A stretch of DNA of 33,228 nucleotides from Veillonellaceae bacterium (GCA_012523975.1 JAAYSF010000026.1:1-33228), one strand, 5' to 3'; positions 24,946-33,228 are shown, counted from the stretch's first letter. The notes: a model not told the origin generated them from the sequence alone. Made by a program: numbers and translations.

Positions 24946-25449
24946 ATGAAAGAAGTAACTTATAACGAGTATGCCGATAAGGCTCTTGAGATTTTGAGCA
25001 ATGGCGCTTTTTTAACAACTGCTCATGACGGTAAAGTTAATACCATGACAATCGGCTGGGGCAGTGTAAGCTATATCTGGGGAAAGCCGGTAATGATGGT
25101 AATGGTTAGAGAATCCCGCTACACTCACGATCTAATCGAAAAAAGCGGTGAATTCACCGTCAGCCTGCCATTTAAGGACATGAAAAAGAAGCTAAATTTC
25201 TGCGGCGCCAAGTCCGGCCGAGAAGTTGATAAAATTGCCGTAACAGAGCTAACCACCGCTCCCGGTCAAAAAGTCAGCACACCAGTTATAGCTGACTGCG
25301 GCTTGACTTACGAGTGTAAAATAGTCTACAAACAAGTAATGGATGAGGCTGGCCTTGACCCGGAATATAAACAAAAGTGGTATGCTCAAGGCGACTACCA
25401 TACTCTGTATTACGGAGAAATTGTGGCTTGTTATACAAATGATAAGTAA
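24946..25449 (+). CDS. Flavin reductase-like FMN-binding split-barrel protein
   Basis: The 167-residue protein has the flavin reductase pattern: NTMTIGWGSVSYIWGKPVMMVMVRESRYTHDLI, then EFTVSLPF and FCGAKSGREVDK. The family binds FMN and moves electrons from NAD(P)H to flavin or another acceptor; anaerobe members are often of unknown partner. AAAGGAGG precedes ATG 24946. It stands alone, between two terminators. Confidence 0.88.
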   Translation: MKEVTYNEYADKALEILSNGAFLTTAHDGKVNTMTIGWGSVSYIWGKPVMMVMVRESRYTHDLIEKSGEFTVSLPFKDMKKKLNFCGAKSGREVDKIAVTELTTAPGQKVSTPVIADCGLTYECKIVYKQVMDEAGLDPEYKQKWYAQGDYHTLYYGEIVACYTNDK

Positions 25450-25496
25450 AACCGTTGAAAAACTTGGTTTTTAAACAGCTCTATTTCCGATATACC

Positions 25497-25528
25497 AAAA
25501 ATAGCGAGGCATTAGCCTCGCTATTTTT
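25497..25528. terminator. Bidirectional terminator between convergent genes
   Basis: A perfect 14-bp stem (AAAAATAGCGAGGC / GCCTCGCTATTTTT, loop ATTA) lies between the flavin reductase and the convergent permease and has T-runs in both directions. Confidence 0.9.
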
Positions 25529-25533
25529 GTATC

Positions 25534-26922
25534 TTAATTTTCGTTCACTGTTGCAGCCTTTTGCCGGAATTGCCGCACTTTATACAACATAATCGGCAGA
25601 ATGAGCAGCGGTATACCTAAGTATAAGGAGTTTCTCAAATCTTCGGTGAAGGCAACCACCACCAAGCATGCTACCTGCGCCCAAATGCCGAAATAGGTTA
25701 AGTACGGGAACCAGGGAGCACGGAACTTCAAGCTCTCGACCCCGCCTTGGCTTTCCAGCCGCCGCCGAAAATTCAGCTGCGACCAGCAAATTGAGATCCA
25801 GGCAATAGCACCCGAGAAGCCTGACAGGGCAAGAAGATAAGTAAAGATTGTTTCACTAGTATCAATAGTATAAGCAATTACGCCAATCCAGCATGTAAAA
25901 ACCGACAGCATGGTAGCGTTTTGCGGAACACCTTTATCGTTAAGCTTGCTTAGCCATGACGGAGCCATATTTTCTCGCGCCAACGCATATAAGGACCGGC
26001 TACAACCGTAGAGCCCCGAATTCGAACAAGAAATAGCAGCAGTCAAAATTACAAAGGAGAATAGCCCGCCGGCCCATTCTAGGCCATAGGCACTCAAGGC
26101 TGCCGAAAAAGCGCTCTCTGCCAAACTGGCTTTTTCCCATGGATAAATGGCTACCAAGAGCAGCATGGGCACAATATACAGCGCAATTATGCGCCACATT
26201 ACACTCTTAAGAGCTTTCGGAATGGTTTTCTCAGGCTGTTTGCTCTCACCCGCTGCCAAGCCGATAATTTCTGAACCCTGAAAATTTACCAGAATTATGA
26301 CCATGGTAAGGAATATTGCCCAAACCCCGTTTGGTGTAAAACCACCGTTATTTAACAGCACTGATGTACCGATATAGCCGGCGTCACCAACTAAGCCAAA
26401 GACGATTAAAAGCGCCAAACCAACAAACATAACCAAAGCCAATATCTTAATCAGCGCCAGCCAAAACTCCATCTCACCAAAGGTCTTTACTGACGCTACA
26501 TTAATAACCGTAATTATAACTCCGAACAACACCGCCCACCACATAGTACTAATGGCTGGGAAAAAGTCATTCATTATTATGCCGCCGGCTATCATCTCGG
26601 CCGGTACGTAGGTGACCCAGGTAATCCAGTAACACCAGCCCACCCCACAGGCCCAAGCCGGGGATATATATTCACGCGCGTAGGTAACAAATGAACCAGA
26701 TATCGGAACAGCAACAGCAAGCTCACCCAAACATAACATTACCGAAAAAACAATCAGTCCGCCAAGTATGTAGGCGAGAATGGAGGCTGGCCCGGCTTTA
26801 CTTATAATATAACCTGTTCCTAAAAAATAGCCGCTGCCAATAATGCCACCCAGCGCGATAAGCTGCAGATGACGACCCTTTAGTCCACGTGTCATCTCTC
26901 TTCCCTCGGTGTTGTTTTCCAT
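25534..26922 (-). CDS. APC-family amino acid permease
   Basis: The 462-residue protein has about 12 membrane segments and the N-terminal signature RHLQLIALGGIIGSGYFLG, the region that binds the substrate backbone in amino-acid-polyamine-organocation carriers. The VNFQGSEIIGLAAGESKQPEKTIP stretch is also typical. The exact amino acid cannot be told. GGGGGATG lies before ATG 26922. It has its own transcript, closed by the bidirectional terminator. Confidence 0.92.
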   Translation of the reverse strand: MENNTEGREMTRGLKGRHLQLIALGGIIGSGYFLGTGYIISKAGPASILAYILGGLIVFSVMLCLGELAVAVPISGSFVTYAREYISPAWACGVGWCYWITWVTYVPAEMIAGGIIMNDFFPAISTMWWAVLFGVIITVINVASVKTFGEMEFWLALIKILALVMFVGLALLIVFGLVGDAGYIGTSVLLNNGGFTPNGVWAIFLTMVIILVNFQGSEIIGLAAGESKQPEKTIPKALKSVMWRIIALYIVPMLLLVAIYPWEKASLAESAFSAALSAYGLEWAGGLFSFVILTAAISCSNSGLYGCSRSLYALARENMAPSWLSKLNDKGVPQNATMLSVFTCWIGVIAYTIDTSETIFTYLLALSGFSGAIAWISICWSQLNFRRRLESQGGVESLKFRAPWFPYLTYFGIWAQVACLVVVAFTEDLRNSLYLGIPLLILPIMLYKVRQFRQKAATVNEN

Positions 26923-26956
26923 TTATCATCCCCCATATCACAGTTAAAAAATTTTA

Positions 26957-26971
26957 GATTACGATGTAATC
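26957..26971. promoter_or_regulatory. Inverted repeat upstream of the permease
   Basis: GATTAC and GTAATC are exact inverted copies with a 3-base spacer, 35 bases upstream of the permease start. A TAAAAT -10-like hexamer lies next to it on the minus strand. It may be an operator; the evidence is weak. Confidence 0.3.
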
Positions 26972-27022
26972 ATAGTTGACATCTCGCCATTTGTAAATAT
27001 AGTTTTAGTACTTTTTATTACC

Positions 27023-27076
27023 AAAACAAAAAAATAATCGAGAGTTCCGGTAAACCCACCGGAACTCTCGATTATT
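27023..27076 (-). terminator. Strong terminator of the DUF2225 gene
   Basis: Perfect 19-bp arms (27033-27051 and 27058-27076) with a 6-base loop overlap the last codons of the gene. On the minus strand they are followed by eight T, G, then TTTT. Confidence 0.92.
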
Positions 27077-27758
27077 CATTTGACGCGGTGCTTTTCTTGG
27101 CCTCGCGAGATGCCTGCCAAGCCTCTCTCGCCATGTCAAGAATGCGCCTTTCCAATTTTGCCTGAGGGTTGGAAACAACTTTGCTAAAGTAACGTAATGC
27201 TTCCTCATTTCGACCAACCCGCCGCAATAATTCACCGACTAAATACGTCAAACTTACTTCAGACATGCCCGCAATAGGCAGCCGTTCTCTAAACAGCGCC
27301 TGCTCGAAATATTGGGCCGCTTTTGCCAGTGTCAACTGTTCTTCATCTGCAAATTCGCCTTCGCGAAACAGCCAACCCAGTCGCAGATAAAGACCGGCTA
27401 TGTCGCTAGCCGCCAAGCCCTCCATTTCAGCGTAAAAAATCGCCAGCTTGTATGCCGCGACGGCCTGATCACGAGTTCGTACGCCGCTAAGATTTATATT
27501 GACCTCCCGACCGGCTAAAAACTTAGATACCTTAGCAATATTAGCCGCCGTAATATTAGGGAAGTGACTGTCTTGCGCGGCATAGCCGCAGTTCGGACAT
27601 ACCCAAACTGTGTAATAATAAGGATTAACATCTTTATAATAGGTGCAGAAATCGGTATCCTGCTTAATCTTGACAATTCGGGTTCGCACCCTCGTCACAG
27701 AAAAGTCCTTGCTGCAGACGCTGCAATTTTTATCTACAGTATATAAGATATCAGCCAT
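27072..27758 (-). CDS. DUF2225 family protein (zinc-ribbon plus TPR-like)
   Basis: The 228-residue protein has an N-terminal cysteine pair CSVC, a second pair CPNC in VWVCPNCGYAAQDSHFP, and a C-terminal helical region with TPR-like spacing (YLRLGWLFREGE, YFEQALF, YLVGELLRRVGRNEEALRYFSKVV). This fits DUF2225, found widely in Firmicutes, with no established role. It begins at ATG 27758 with a weak site (GGAGTGAG), 17 bases after the end of the small membrane gene. Confidence 0.88.
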   Translation of the reverse strand: MADILYTVDKNCSVCSKDFSVTRVRTRIVKIKQDTDFCTYYKDVNPYYYTVWVCPNCGYAAQDSHFPNITAANIAKVSKFLAGREVNINLSGVRTRDQAVAAYKLAIFYAEMEGLAASDIAGLYLRLGWLFREGEFADEEQLTLAKAAQYFEQALFRERLPIAGMSEVSLTYLVGELLRRVGRNEEALRYFSKVVSNPQAKLERRILDMAREAWQASREAKKSTASNE

Positions 27759-27791
27759 TGTTTCTCACTCCGCTATAGTTCACAACTATTT

Positions 27792-27968
27792 TTAATCGCT
27801 TTCTTTCTCTTTTGACTTCTCCTTTTCTTTAGTCTTCATATCCATGTGGGCTGATGCCGCCCAAATCAGAGCTATAATAGTCCATTTTAAAATAACGGAC
27901 ATCTCGATAGAATTTCCATAGAAGTAAACAACCAGACTAAGAATGATACCTAAAAGATACCACATCAT
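27792..27968 (-). CDS. Small membrane protein
   Basis: The 58-residue protein has one or two hydrophobic segments (YLLGIILSLVVYFYG and VILKWTIIALIWAA) and a lysine-glutamate-rich tail (KTKEKEKSKEKESD). ATG 27968 has GGGGGG about 10 bases upstream; a TTG at 27974 is too close to that site. It precedes the DUF2225 gene in the same direction. No family is recognised. Confidence 0.6.
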   Translation of the reverse strand: MMWYLLGIILSLVVYFYGNSIEMSVILKWTIIALIWAASAHMDMKTKEKEKSKEKESD

Positions 27969-28088
27969 GACCAATCATCCCCCCTGCTTCTTTTCCGTTT
28001 ACCTCTTGTCTTTATTCTACTTTTTAGGAGAATTACCTTTAAACTAGTCAAATCGTCAAAAAATTTAGCTAAGCAGGCCAAAATAGTT

Positions 28089-28116
28089 ACAAGCGGGGTA
28101 TAATCCCCCCGCTTGT
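28089..28116 (-). terminator. Hairpin after rnhA
   Basis: ACAAGCGGGG and CCCCGCTTGT form a perfect 10-bp stem overlapping the rnhA stop codon. The following bases on the minus strand (AACTATTTT) are only partly T-rich. Confidence 0.6.
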
Positions 28117-28562
28117 TATGCGTTTTGCCGGCCGGCTATGATAGCTTGTCTGGCTAGTAAATCACACCGGTTATTTTTTTCGTTATCACTATGACCTTTG
28201 ACTTTGACCCATTTTACCTTATGCTTGCCAACCAGTTCAATAAGCCGTAGCCATAGTTCTTTGTTTTCCACAGGCGTTTTCTTGCTTGTTACCCAGCCTT
28301 TTGCTATCCAGCTGTTTATCCAGCCATCCAAAAAAGCCTTGCAGACATAGGCACTGTCGGTGTAAATGGTCACCTCACAGGAAAACTTCAAAAGTTCCAA
28401 CGCTTTTATGACAGCCGTCAATTCCATCCGATTATTGGTAGTGTTTTGCTCATAGCCAGAGATTTCTTTTTCTACACCTTTATAAATAAGGATTGAACCC
28501 CAGCCGCCCGGGCCGGGATTCCCGCTGCATGCCCCGTCGGTATAAATCTCTACTTCAGCCAT
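28116..28562 (-). CDS. rnhA: Ribonuclease HI
   Basis: The 148-residue enzyme cleaves RNA in RNA-DNA hybrids. The metal-binding residues are present: D9 in IYTDGACSGNPGPGGWG, E47 in NNRMELTAV, D69 in IYTDSAYV and D134 in NRCDLLAR, with the catalytic-loop histidine in KGHSDNEKNNR. The second of two adjacent ATGs (28562) is preferred because GGAGG is then 6 bases away. It stands alone. Confidence 0.96.
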   Translation of the reverse strand: MAEVEIYTDGACSGNPGPGGWGSILIYKGVEKEISGYEQNTTNNRMELTAVIKALELLKFSCEVTIYTDSAYVCKAFLDGWINSWIAKGWVTSKKTPVENKELWLRLIELVGKHKVKWVKVKGHSDNEKNNRCDLLARQAIIAGRQNA

Positions 28563-28650
28563 CATTGACCTCCCTCGCTCGCTAATGTCTACTTGCAGCC
28601 ATTATACCATCTTGTCCAATATCTTGGGAATGCATTCCACGGCCTTGTTT

Positions 28651-28887
28651 TCATGATTCGCCAATATATTCAAAGCGCTTAACCATTTTCCCATCGACCA
28701 TAACGTCCTCTTCAAACATAGACTTTGGTCTTACCCAATACCCATAGTTCCCATATAAACACTGATAAACCACCATATCTTCTGCCGTTTCACTGTGCTT
28801 GGCTACGAACAGTACACGATAATTATTACCCTTGTAATGGCGATATACTCCCTGTTTAATATCGCTCCCTCCCAACTTGTTTTGCAA
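28651..28887 (-). CDS. DUF1653 family protein
   Basis: The 78-residue protein carries the DUF1653 pattern GVYRHYKGNNYRVLFVAKHSE, then VVYQCLYGNYGYWVRPKSMF and KRFEYIG. Role unknown; the domain is short and soluble. The start is taken as TTG 28887 with GGAAGGTGAG upstream, directly after the TAA of the CBO0543 frame. A shorter start cannot be excluded, since another GGGAGG lies inside the N-terminus. Confidence 0.85.
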   Translation of the reverse strand: MQNKLGGSDIKQGVYRHYKGNNYRVLFVAKHSETAEDMVVYQCLYGNYGYWVRPKSMFEEDVMVDGKMVKRFEYIGES

Positions 28888-29417
28888 TTACTTAAACTCA
28901 CCTTCCAAAAAATCAAAACAAACTAAAATTATGATTAGTACTACCCCACTAAGTTTCCAGGCCAAAATCGGCCTTGTATAGTGAATTCTTATAATCGAAA
29001 ACATTGCAATATCGAATATGACGGAGCTTATGGATGACCACCCATGTTGTAAGAGATACCCCCTACAATATAATGATCAGCAAGCTCTAACCCTGTAAAT
29101 AGACAGACCCAGAGAAGGATATAGAGGTACTGATAAAGTCTGTTGCCGACAGGGAGCTTGGATAAAAAAATAAAGACGGTAGCTGGCAGAATGACAAAGC
29201 TATTAATTAGTTCGACTACCGTTCCACTCTTAACTAGAAATCCAGTATTATAGCTCCACAAGGCATGATGATATGTTAAAAAGCTCGCCGCTAAATTCAT
29301 AACCATTACAAAAAGAGTAGTCGAATAATATCTCCGCCAGTTCTTCCAATCCCCTAATTTAAAGACAGCTATCAAAAATGAAGCGAGTAGACACACTCTA
29401 AAACTGAGAATTAGCAA
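28888..29417 (-). pseudogene. CBO0543-type membrane protein, frameshifted
   Basis: The N-terminal 129 residues (TTG 29417) contain the DWKNWRRYYSTTLFVMVMN motif and several membrane segments, then stop after YNMGGHP near 29028. The adjacent frame restores the family C-terminus: HGWSSIS, IFDIAMFSIIRIHYTRPILAW, then another membrane segment and EGEFK, ending at TAA 28888-28890. A one-base loss around the HGW codons (about 29040-29047) explains the break. It may be a pseudogene or a sequencing error. Its natural stop abuts the DUF1653 start, which suggests an operon. Confidence 0.75.
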
Positions 29418-29621
29418 ACCCTATTACCTTCTTCCGAAGAATGCTAGTAATATGATTACCAATTTTTTAACTACTACCCTTGCAAGGTTACAATCATTTA
29501 GCTCCCGCTAGACCCAAGTCTTGTATAGCCCTAATAGACATTTTTACTATAATACTATATTTTCCTCTATTTTGGTAATAATACCTTATATACCATACTA
29601 ATCCAACAAAGAGGTGTTATT

Positions 29622-30113
29622 ATGTCTAAAACCGAAGAAAATTTAGCTGCCGCTTTTGAGGGCGAATCGCAAGCCAATCGGAAGTATCTAGCTTACGCCC
29701 AACAAGCGGACGCTGAGGGTTATAAGCAAATTGCCAAGCTATTTAGGGTAGTGGCTGAGGCTGAGACAATTCATGCTCATACCCATTTCCGCAACAATGG
29801 CGGTGTGCGCTCCACAGCCGAAAACCTGCAAGCTGCTATAAACGGCGAGACTTACGAATTTACCGAAATGTATCCGCCGTTTATTAAGAAGGCCGAAGAA
29901 GAAGGTCATACTGCAGCAACCCGGGGCTTTAAGCTAGCTAATGAAGCCGAAAAAGTTCACGGCGCTCTCTATCAAAAAGCCCTTGACAACCTTGGAACAA
30001 AAGACGAATACGACCTTTATCTCTGCTCAGTTTGCGGCCATGTCGCTGAAGGCGAAGCACCAGATAAATGCCCAATCTGCGGCGCGAAATCTACCGCTTA
30101 TAAAAAGTATTAA
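29622..30113 (+). CDS. Rubrerythrin
   Basis: The 163-residue protein reduces peroxide in anaerobes. The diiron domain has FEGESQANRKY, EAETIHAHTHF, EEEGH and NEAEKVH; the C-terminal rubredoxin-like domain has CSVCGH and CPICGA. Both parts are complete. GAGGTG precedes ATG 29622. The upstream 200 bases are AT-rich; a PerR site is likely in this family but I could not identify one with confidence. A terminator follows. Confidence 0.96.
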   Translation: MSKTEENLAAAFEGESQANRKYLAYAQQADAEGYKQIAKLFRVVAEAETIHAHTHFRNNGGVRSTAENLQAAINGETYEFTEMYPPFIKKAEEEGHTAATRGFKLANEAEKVHGALYQKALDNLGTKDEYDLYLCSVCGHVAEGEAPDKCPICGAKSTAYKKY

Positions 30114-30133
30114 TAAATCTTACATTAAATGAA

Positions 30134-30172
30134 AAGTCGCTCATCCCAGATAAAGGGTGAGCGACTTTTTTC
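30134..30172. terminator. Terminator between rubrerythrin and lutC
   Basis: AAGTCGCTCATCCC pairs with GGGTGAGCGACTT (one G-T pair) and is followed by TTTT on the plus strand. A-rich bases on the other side allow it to stop the convergent lut transcript as well. Confidence 0.85.
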
Positions 30173-30179
30173 AATTGAT

Positions 30180-30899
30180 CTATTCTTCATCCAGAATAAA
30201 GACATGAACATATCTTGAGCCATGAACACCAATACTCAAGTCCATTTCAATATCGGTTGTCCGGCTAGGTCCGGTGATAAAGGTTGCAGTTGTTGGCAGG
30301 CTAGTTCCAAAGCGCTTCTTAAGCTCCTTCATTACCGAATACAAACCATCAACCAACTGCGCTGTCGTACAAATAGCCATAAAAGTCAGCGGCAGAATGG
30401 CAACCGAGGTCGGTTGCTTGGCATTGTGAGTTATTACAACTGTCCCTGTTTCCGCCATCGCAATTTCGCCCCAGACAACGCCGCAGTCCATAGAGGCCGC
30501 TTTGTATTTTACCGCGCTGCTGTTCTCGCCTAAAGGCCATTTTAGCATCTCAGCGCCGGCATCTGAGAATATTTCTTCTAAATTAAGTTTCTCAAGTTCG
30601 GGGTGATCCCAGCGCATAGCCTTCTTTATTCCCCGTTCGTTGATAACCTGCTTGATTTTTTGCGCGAGTTCAGTACGGTTTTTGACGCTAAACGCATTAC
30701 CACCGCCTAGCTTGTTCCACTCATCAATAAACCGTTCACGCAATTCCCGGCGTTCTTCAACCGTTGTTCCGCGCTTGGTAAATAAACCTTCCATCGGGTC
30801 TTCAACCCGCTTGGCTCGTTCACTTGGCGAGGTTTTTATTTTACTGCGGATGTTATCGAAAAAGGCTTTCCTATCACCCGTTAATACTCCTTGGCCCAT
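30180..30899 (-). CDS. lutC: Lactate utilization protein C (LUD domain)
   Basis: The 239-residue protein has the LUD fold shown by GVVWGEIAMAETGTVVI, ILPLTFMAICTTAQLVDGL and the C-terminal ITGPSRTTDIEMDLSIGVHGSRYVHVFI. LutABC oxidises L-lactate to pyruvate in Bacillus; LutC is one of its three subunits. AGGAG precedes ATG 30899, 13 bases after lutB. It is the last gene of the operon. Confidence 0.93.
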   Translation of the reverse strand: MGQGVLTGDRKAFFDNIRSKIKTSPSERAKRVEDPMEGLFTKRGTTVEERRELRERFIDEWNKLGGGNAFSVKNRTELAQKIKQVINERGIKKAMRWDHPELEKLNLEEIFSDAGAEMLKWPLGENSSAVKYKAASMDCGVVWGEIAMAETGTVVITHNAKQPTSVAILPLTFMAICTTAQLVDGLYSVMKELKKRFGTSLPTTATFITGPSRTTDIEMDLSIGVHGSRYVHVFILDEE

Positions 30900-30912
30900 A
30901 GTGATGCTCCTT

Positions 30913-32328
30913 TCAATCCTTATTAACTTCCGGCCACATTTCGTGGAAGAACTTATCAGGTAGGGCCGGCATATCGCGATATTTCAGCCAATCTGAGATT
31001 GGCGGCGGGCCATAGGCGATCTTGCCTTGTTTGACCAGCGGGAATTGGAATCGGCGAGCCATGCGTACTGAGAACCGATATCGGTTAGCAGCAGCAAAGG
31101 TGGCGCTCCAGCCCTTATAAGCAATATCTTCGGCCAACTCACCCTTACTTTCGAGCTCGACCTTATCATTACGCAAAGCGTATAGCATATCATGCAGCGG
31201 AATTTTAACCGGGCAGGTTGAAGAGCAAGCAGCACAAAGCGTAGTCGCATAAGCCAGCTCGCCATATTTGTCCATACCTTGAAGCCGCGGTGAGAGCACC
31301 GCACCGATTGGGCCGGGATAAACCCAGCCGTAAGCATGACCGCCGATGTTGCGGAATACTGGGCAGGCATTGAGGCAAGCGCCACAGCGTATGCAGTTCA
31401 GCACCTTTTCATACTTAGTGCCCAACTGATTTGATCGCCCGTTATCAACAATGACTAAATGGAATTCCTGCGCTCCGTCAAGTTCTTCAGGCATTCTTGG
31501 AGCGGCTACTGACAATGTATTATAAACTGTAAGCTTTTGGCCGGTAGCGCTGCGTGTCAAGAGCGAAAGCATGACTGCCAGTTCCTCTACGCTTGGGAGT
31601 ATACGCTCCATACCCATTACAGTGACCACGGTAGGGGATAACAGAGATACAAGTCTGGCATTTCCTTCATTAGTACAGATTGTAATAGCGCCTTGATCAG
31701 CTACGGCAAAATTGCAGCCGGTTATGCCCATATCAATATTAAGAAACTTTTCCCGCAAGTATTCTCGGGCAAACTGACATAATTTCTGGACTTCAGCCGG
31801 AATCTTATTGGAGCTCACTTCATTAAAAAGGTCAGCTACCTGAAATCTGTTTTTATGCATGGCTGGAACAATTATATGCGAGGGTGTTTCTCCAGCTAGC
31901 TGGATTATCCATTCACCAAGGTCGGACTCAATAACCTTGCAGCCCTGCTGCTCAAGCGCCGGATTGAGGTGAATCTCTTCAGTAACCATTGACTTGGATT
32001 TTACAATAGTTTTGGCATTTTTCTTTTTCGCTAATTCAGTAATATATTTAACAGCATCTTCGCCTGTTTTGGCTAGACAAACATGACCGCCTTTTTTAAG
32101 AACGTTATCAACCATCTGCTCAAGATACTGATCTAAATGCTGTATTACATGAAGACGAATGGCCTCAGCCCGATCGCGAAAAGCCAGCCACTTTTCAACG
32201 CCTACCGCATCAATGGCATTGGCACGGTTTCCTCTCAACCGGCCAGTACCCAGTTTAACGGCCTTAAGCATGGTTTTGTCACTGAGTGCTTTTTTATAAC
32301 GCTTGCGAAAGCTCGGCTCAATATGCAT
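30913..32328 (-). CDS. lutB: Lactate utilization iron-sulfur protein LutB
   Basis: The 471-residue protein has an N-terminal LUD-like domain (GITGCNFAVADQGAITICTNEGNAR) and two cysteine clusters, CIRCGACLNACPVF and CAACSSTCPVKIP, for 4Fe-4S clusters. It passes electrons from lactate oxidation. AGGAG precedes ATG 32328, 6 bases after lutA. Length is usual for the family. Confidence 0.95.
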   Translation of the reverse strand: MHIEPSFRKRYKKALSDKTMLKAVKLGTGRLRGNRANAIDAVGVEKWLAFRDRAEAIRLHVIQHLDQYLEQMVDNVLKKGGHVCLAKTGEDAVKYITELAKKKNAKTIVKSKSMVTEEIHLNPALEQQGCKVIESDLGEWIIQLAGETPSHIIVPAMHKNRFQVADLFNEVSSNKIPAEVQKLCQFAREYLREKFLNIDMGITGCNFAVADQGAITICTNEGNARLVSLLSPTVVTVMGMERILPSVEELAVMLSLLTRSATGQKLTVYNTLSVAAPRMPEELDGAQEFHLVIVDNGRSNQLGTKYEKVLNCIRCGACLNACPVFRNIGGHAYGWVYPGPIGAVLSPRLQGMDKYGELAYATTLCAACSSTCPVKIPLHDMLYALRNDKVELESKGELAEDIAYKGWSATFAAANRYRFSVRMARRFQFPLVKQGKIAYGPPPISDWLKYRDMPALPDKFFHEMWPEVNKD

Positions 32329-32334
32329 TTACCA

Positions 32335-33057
32335 TCACACTCCTTGATCTAGGACTTGAGCCAGATGCATTACTTTTATCTTGCTGCCCCGGCGGCTTAG
32401 TCGGCCGCCTATATTCATTAAACAAGTAAGATCCGCCCCTGCCAGAACATCGGCTCCAGTCGAGATAATATTATCAACCTTTTCTTCAACTATCGCCCCC
32501 GAGATATCTGCCAGTTTCATGGAAAATGTCCCACCAAAGCCGCAGCAGTCAAAGGCATAGGGAAGTTCGACAAAGTCAATGCCTTTTACATTCTTAAGCA
32601 GGATTTTGGGCTGTTCTTCAACGCCAAGGATGCGCGTCATATGACAACTGGAGTGGTACGTCACCCTTTTTTTGAAGGTAGCGCCTACTTCGGTTATCCC
32701 TAATACATCGACAAGAAACTGCGAAAACTCATAACTTTTGTGAACAAACTCATCAGCTTTCTTCTTCCAAACCGGATCATCACGAAATAATGTTGGGTAC
32801 CCATGGTGAATCATTGCTGCACAAGATCCTGATGGCATAACAACATATTCGCTTCTTTCAAAGACCTCAATAACTTTTTTAGCTACTTTAGTTGCCTCTC
32901 TGTAGTAGCCGCTTGAAAAGGCGGGCTGACCGCAGCAAGTTTGGCCTTCCGGAAAGTCCAATTGTACCCCGCTTCGTTTAAGCACATTAACTACGCTTTT
33001 CCCTACGTCGGCATACATGAGGTCTGCAATGCAGGTTATGAATAATGATGCTTTCAA
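32335..33057 (-). CDS. lutA: Lactate utilization protein A (CCG-domain)
   Basis: The 240-residue protein has two CCG-type motifs, CCGQPAFSSGY and CCGFGGTFS, and the middle HSSCHMTRILG, which together bind an iron-sulfur centre. The start is placed at TTG 33057 because GGGGG lies 7 bases upstream and the protein then begins MKASLFITC, as in other LutA proteins. ATGs at 33063 and 33075 overlap or precede that site. It is the first gene of lutABC. No lactate permease is in the window. Confidence 0.93.
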   Translation of the reverse strand: MKASLFITCIADLMYADVGKSVVNVLKRSGVQLDFPEGQTCCGQPAFSSGYYREATKVAKKVIEVFERSEYVVMPSGSCAAMIHHGYPTLFRDDPVWKKKADEFVHKSYEFSQFLVDVLGITEVGATFKKRVTYHSSCHMTRILGVEEQPKILLKNVKGIDFVELPYAFDCCGFGGTFSMKLADISGAIVEEKVDNIISTGADVLAGADLTCLMNIGGRLSRRGSKIKVMHLAQVLDQGV

Positions 33058-33118
33058 TTTCATTCCCCCATACATGTTACTTATGTCTATTATTAGTAGT
33101 TAATTTACTTATTATCCT

Positions 33119-33139
33119 AATGGACATAATTTATCCATT
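33119..33139. promoter_or_regulatory. Inverted repeat upstream of lutABC (candidate operator)
   Basis: AATGGA and TCCATT are exact inverted copies 9 bases apart in AT-rich DNA 62 bases upstream of the lutA start. A second palindrome (AATTAGCTAATT) lies about 20 bases further out. Regulators of lut operons (GntR or IclR type) are known, but the site is not a recognised consensus. Confidence 0.35.
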
Positions 33140-33186
33140 TATCTCGTGATTTTTTAATTAGCTAATTAGAAACCCGGCTTGCGCCT

Positions 33187-33225
33187 GTGTCGCCAGAACT
33201 TTTATATATATAAATTCTGGCACAC
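33187..33225. repeat. Hairpin at the right window edge
   Basis: GTGT-C-GCCAGAA pairs with TTCTGGC-ACAC around TTTATATATATAAA, which is itself a palindrome. It may be the terminator of a gene beyond the window. Confidence 0.45.
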
Positions 33226-33228
33226 TAA

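Noticed and set aside
29418-29621. PerR box upstream of rubrerythrin
   Set aside because: AT-rich near-matches exist (TACTATAATACTATA) but none is close enough to the PerR consensus to call.

Overview
The window looks like chromosomal DNA from an anaerobic, endospore-lineage Firmicute, most likely a Negativicute of the Sporomusa/Pelosinus type. That placement is an inference from gene content: lutABC, rubrerythrin, FeoAB, a cobalamin-controlled cbiMNQO set, T-box control of serine synthesis, tRNA-Sec and a YkvI-type permease. No 16S or ribosomal protein gene is present to prove it.

Left third (1 to about 8480): an accessory region that reads as an integrative element anchored in the 3' end of a tRNA-Sec gene. 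From the tRNA inward it carries a tyrosine integrase, an excisionase-like protein, a tandem duplication of a small zinc-ribbon gene (one copy intact, one shifted at a CCC-TGA site), a small HTH protein, an HUH rolling-circle Rep-type endonuclease with strongly palindromic DNA around it, and a type I restriction-modification operon. In that operon an intact HsdM (cut by the window edge) follows an unusual protein joining a degenerate methylase domain to a single-TRD specificity half. The far end of the element lies outside the window.

Middle (8.5 to 20.4 kb): core functions. feoA-feoB and a 47-residue zinc-ribbon gene lie behind an exact sigma-A promoter with Fur-like boxes. cbiM-cbiN-cbiQ-cbiO (cobalt ECF transporter) lie behind an exact promoter, a cobalamin riboswitch and a terminator. 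serS has a short leader with an attenuator. Then come a PAS/HD-GYP signalling protein, a YkvI-family permease, a thioredoxin-reductase-like flavoprotein without a recognisable NADPH motif, a small membrane protein, and an aldo/keto reductase with a C-terminal ferredoxin-like domain.

Right third (20.5 to 33.2 kb): serA-DUF1015-serC is driven by an exact-spacing sigma-A promoter and a T-box leader. After it come a flavin reductase, an amino-acid permease, a DUF2225 protein, a small membrane protein, RNase HI, a DUF1653 protein, a frameshifted CBO0543-type membrane protein, rubrerythrin, and the L-lactate oxidation operon lutABC. Serine is a recurring theme: serS, the T-box-controlled serine pathway, and the serine-derived selenocysteine tRNA. 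The clearest candidates for something undescribed are the M-dead/half-S fusion, the tandem zinc-ribbon pair with its possible +1 frameshift, and the Rep/palindrome module of the selC-anchored element.
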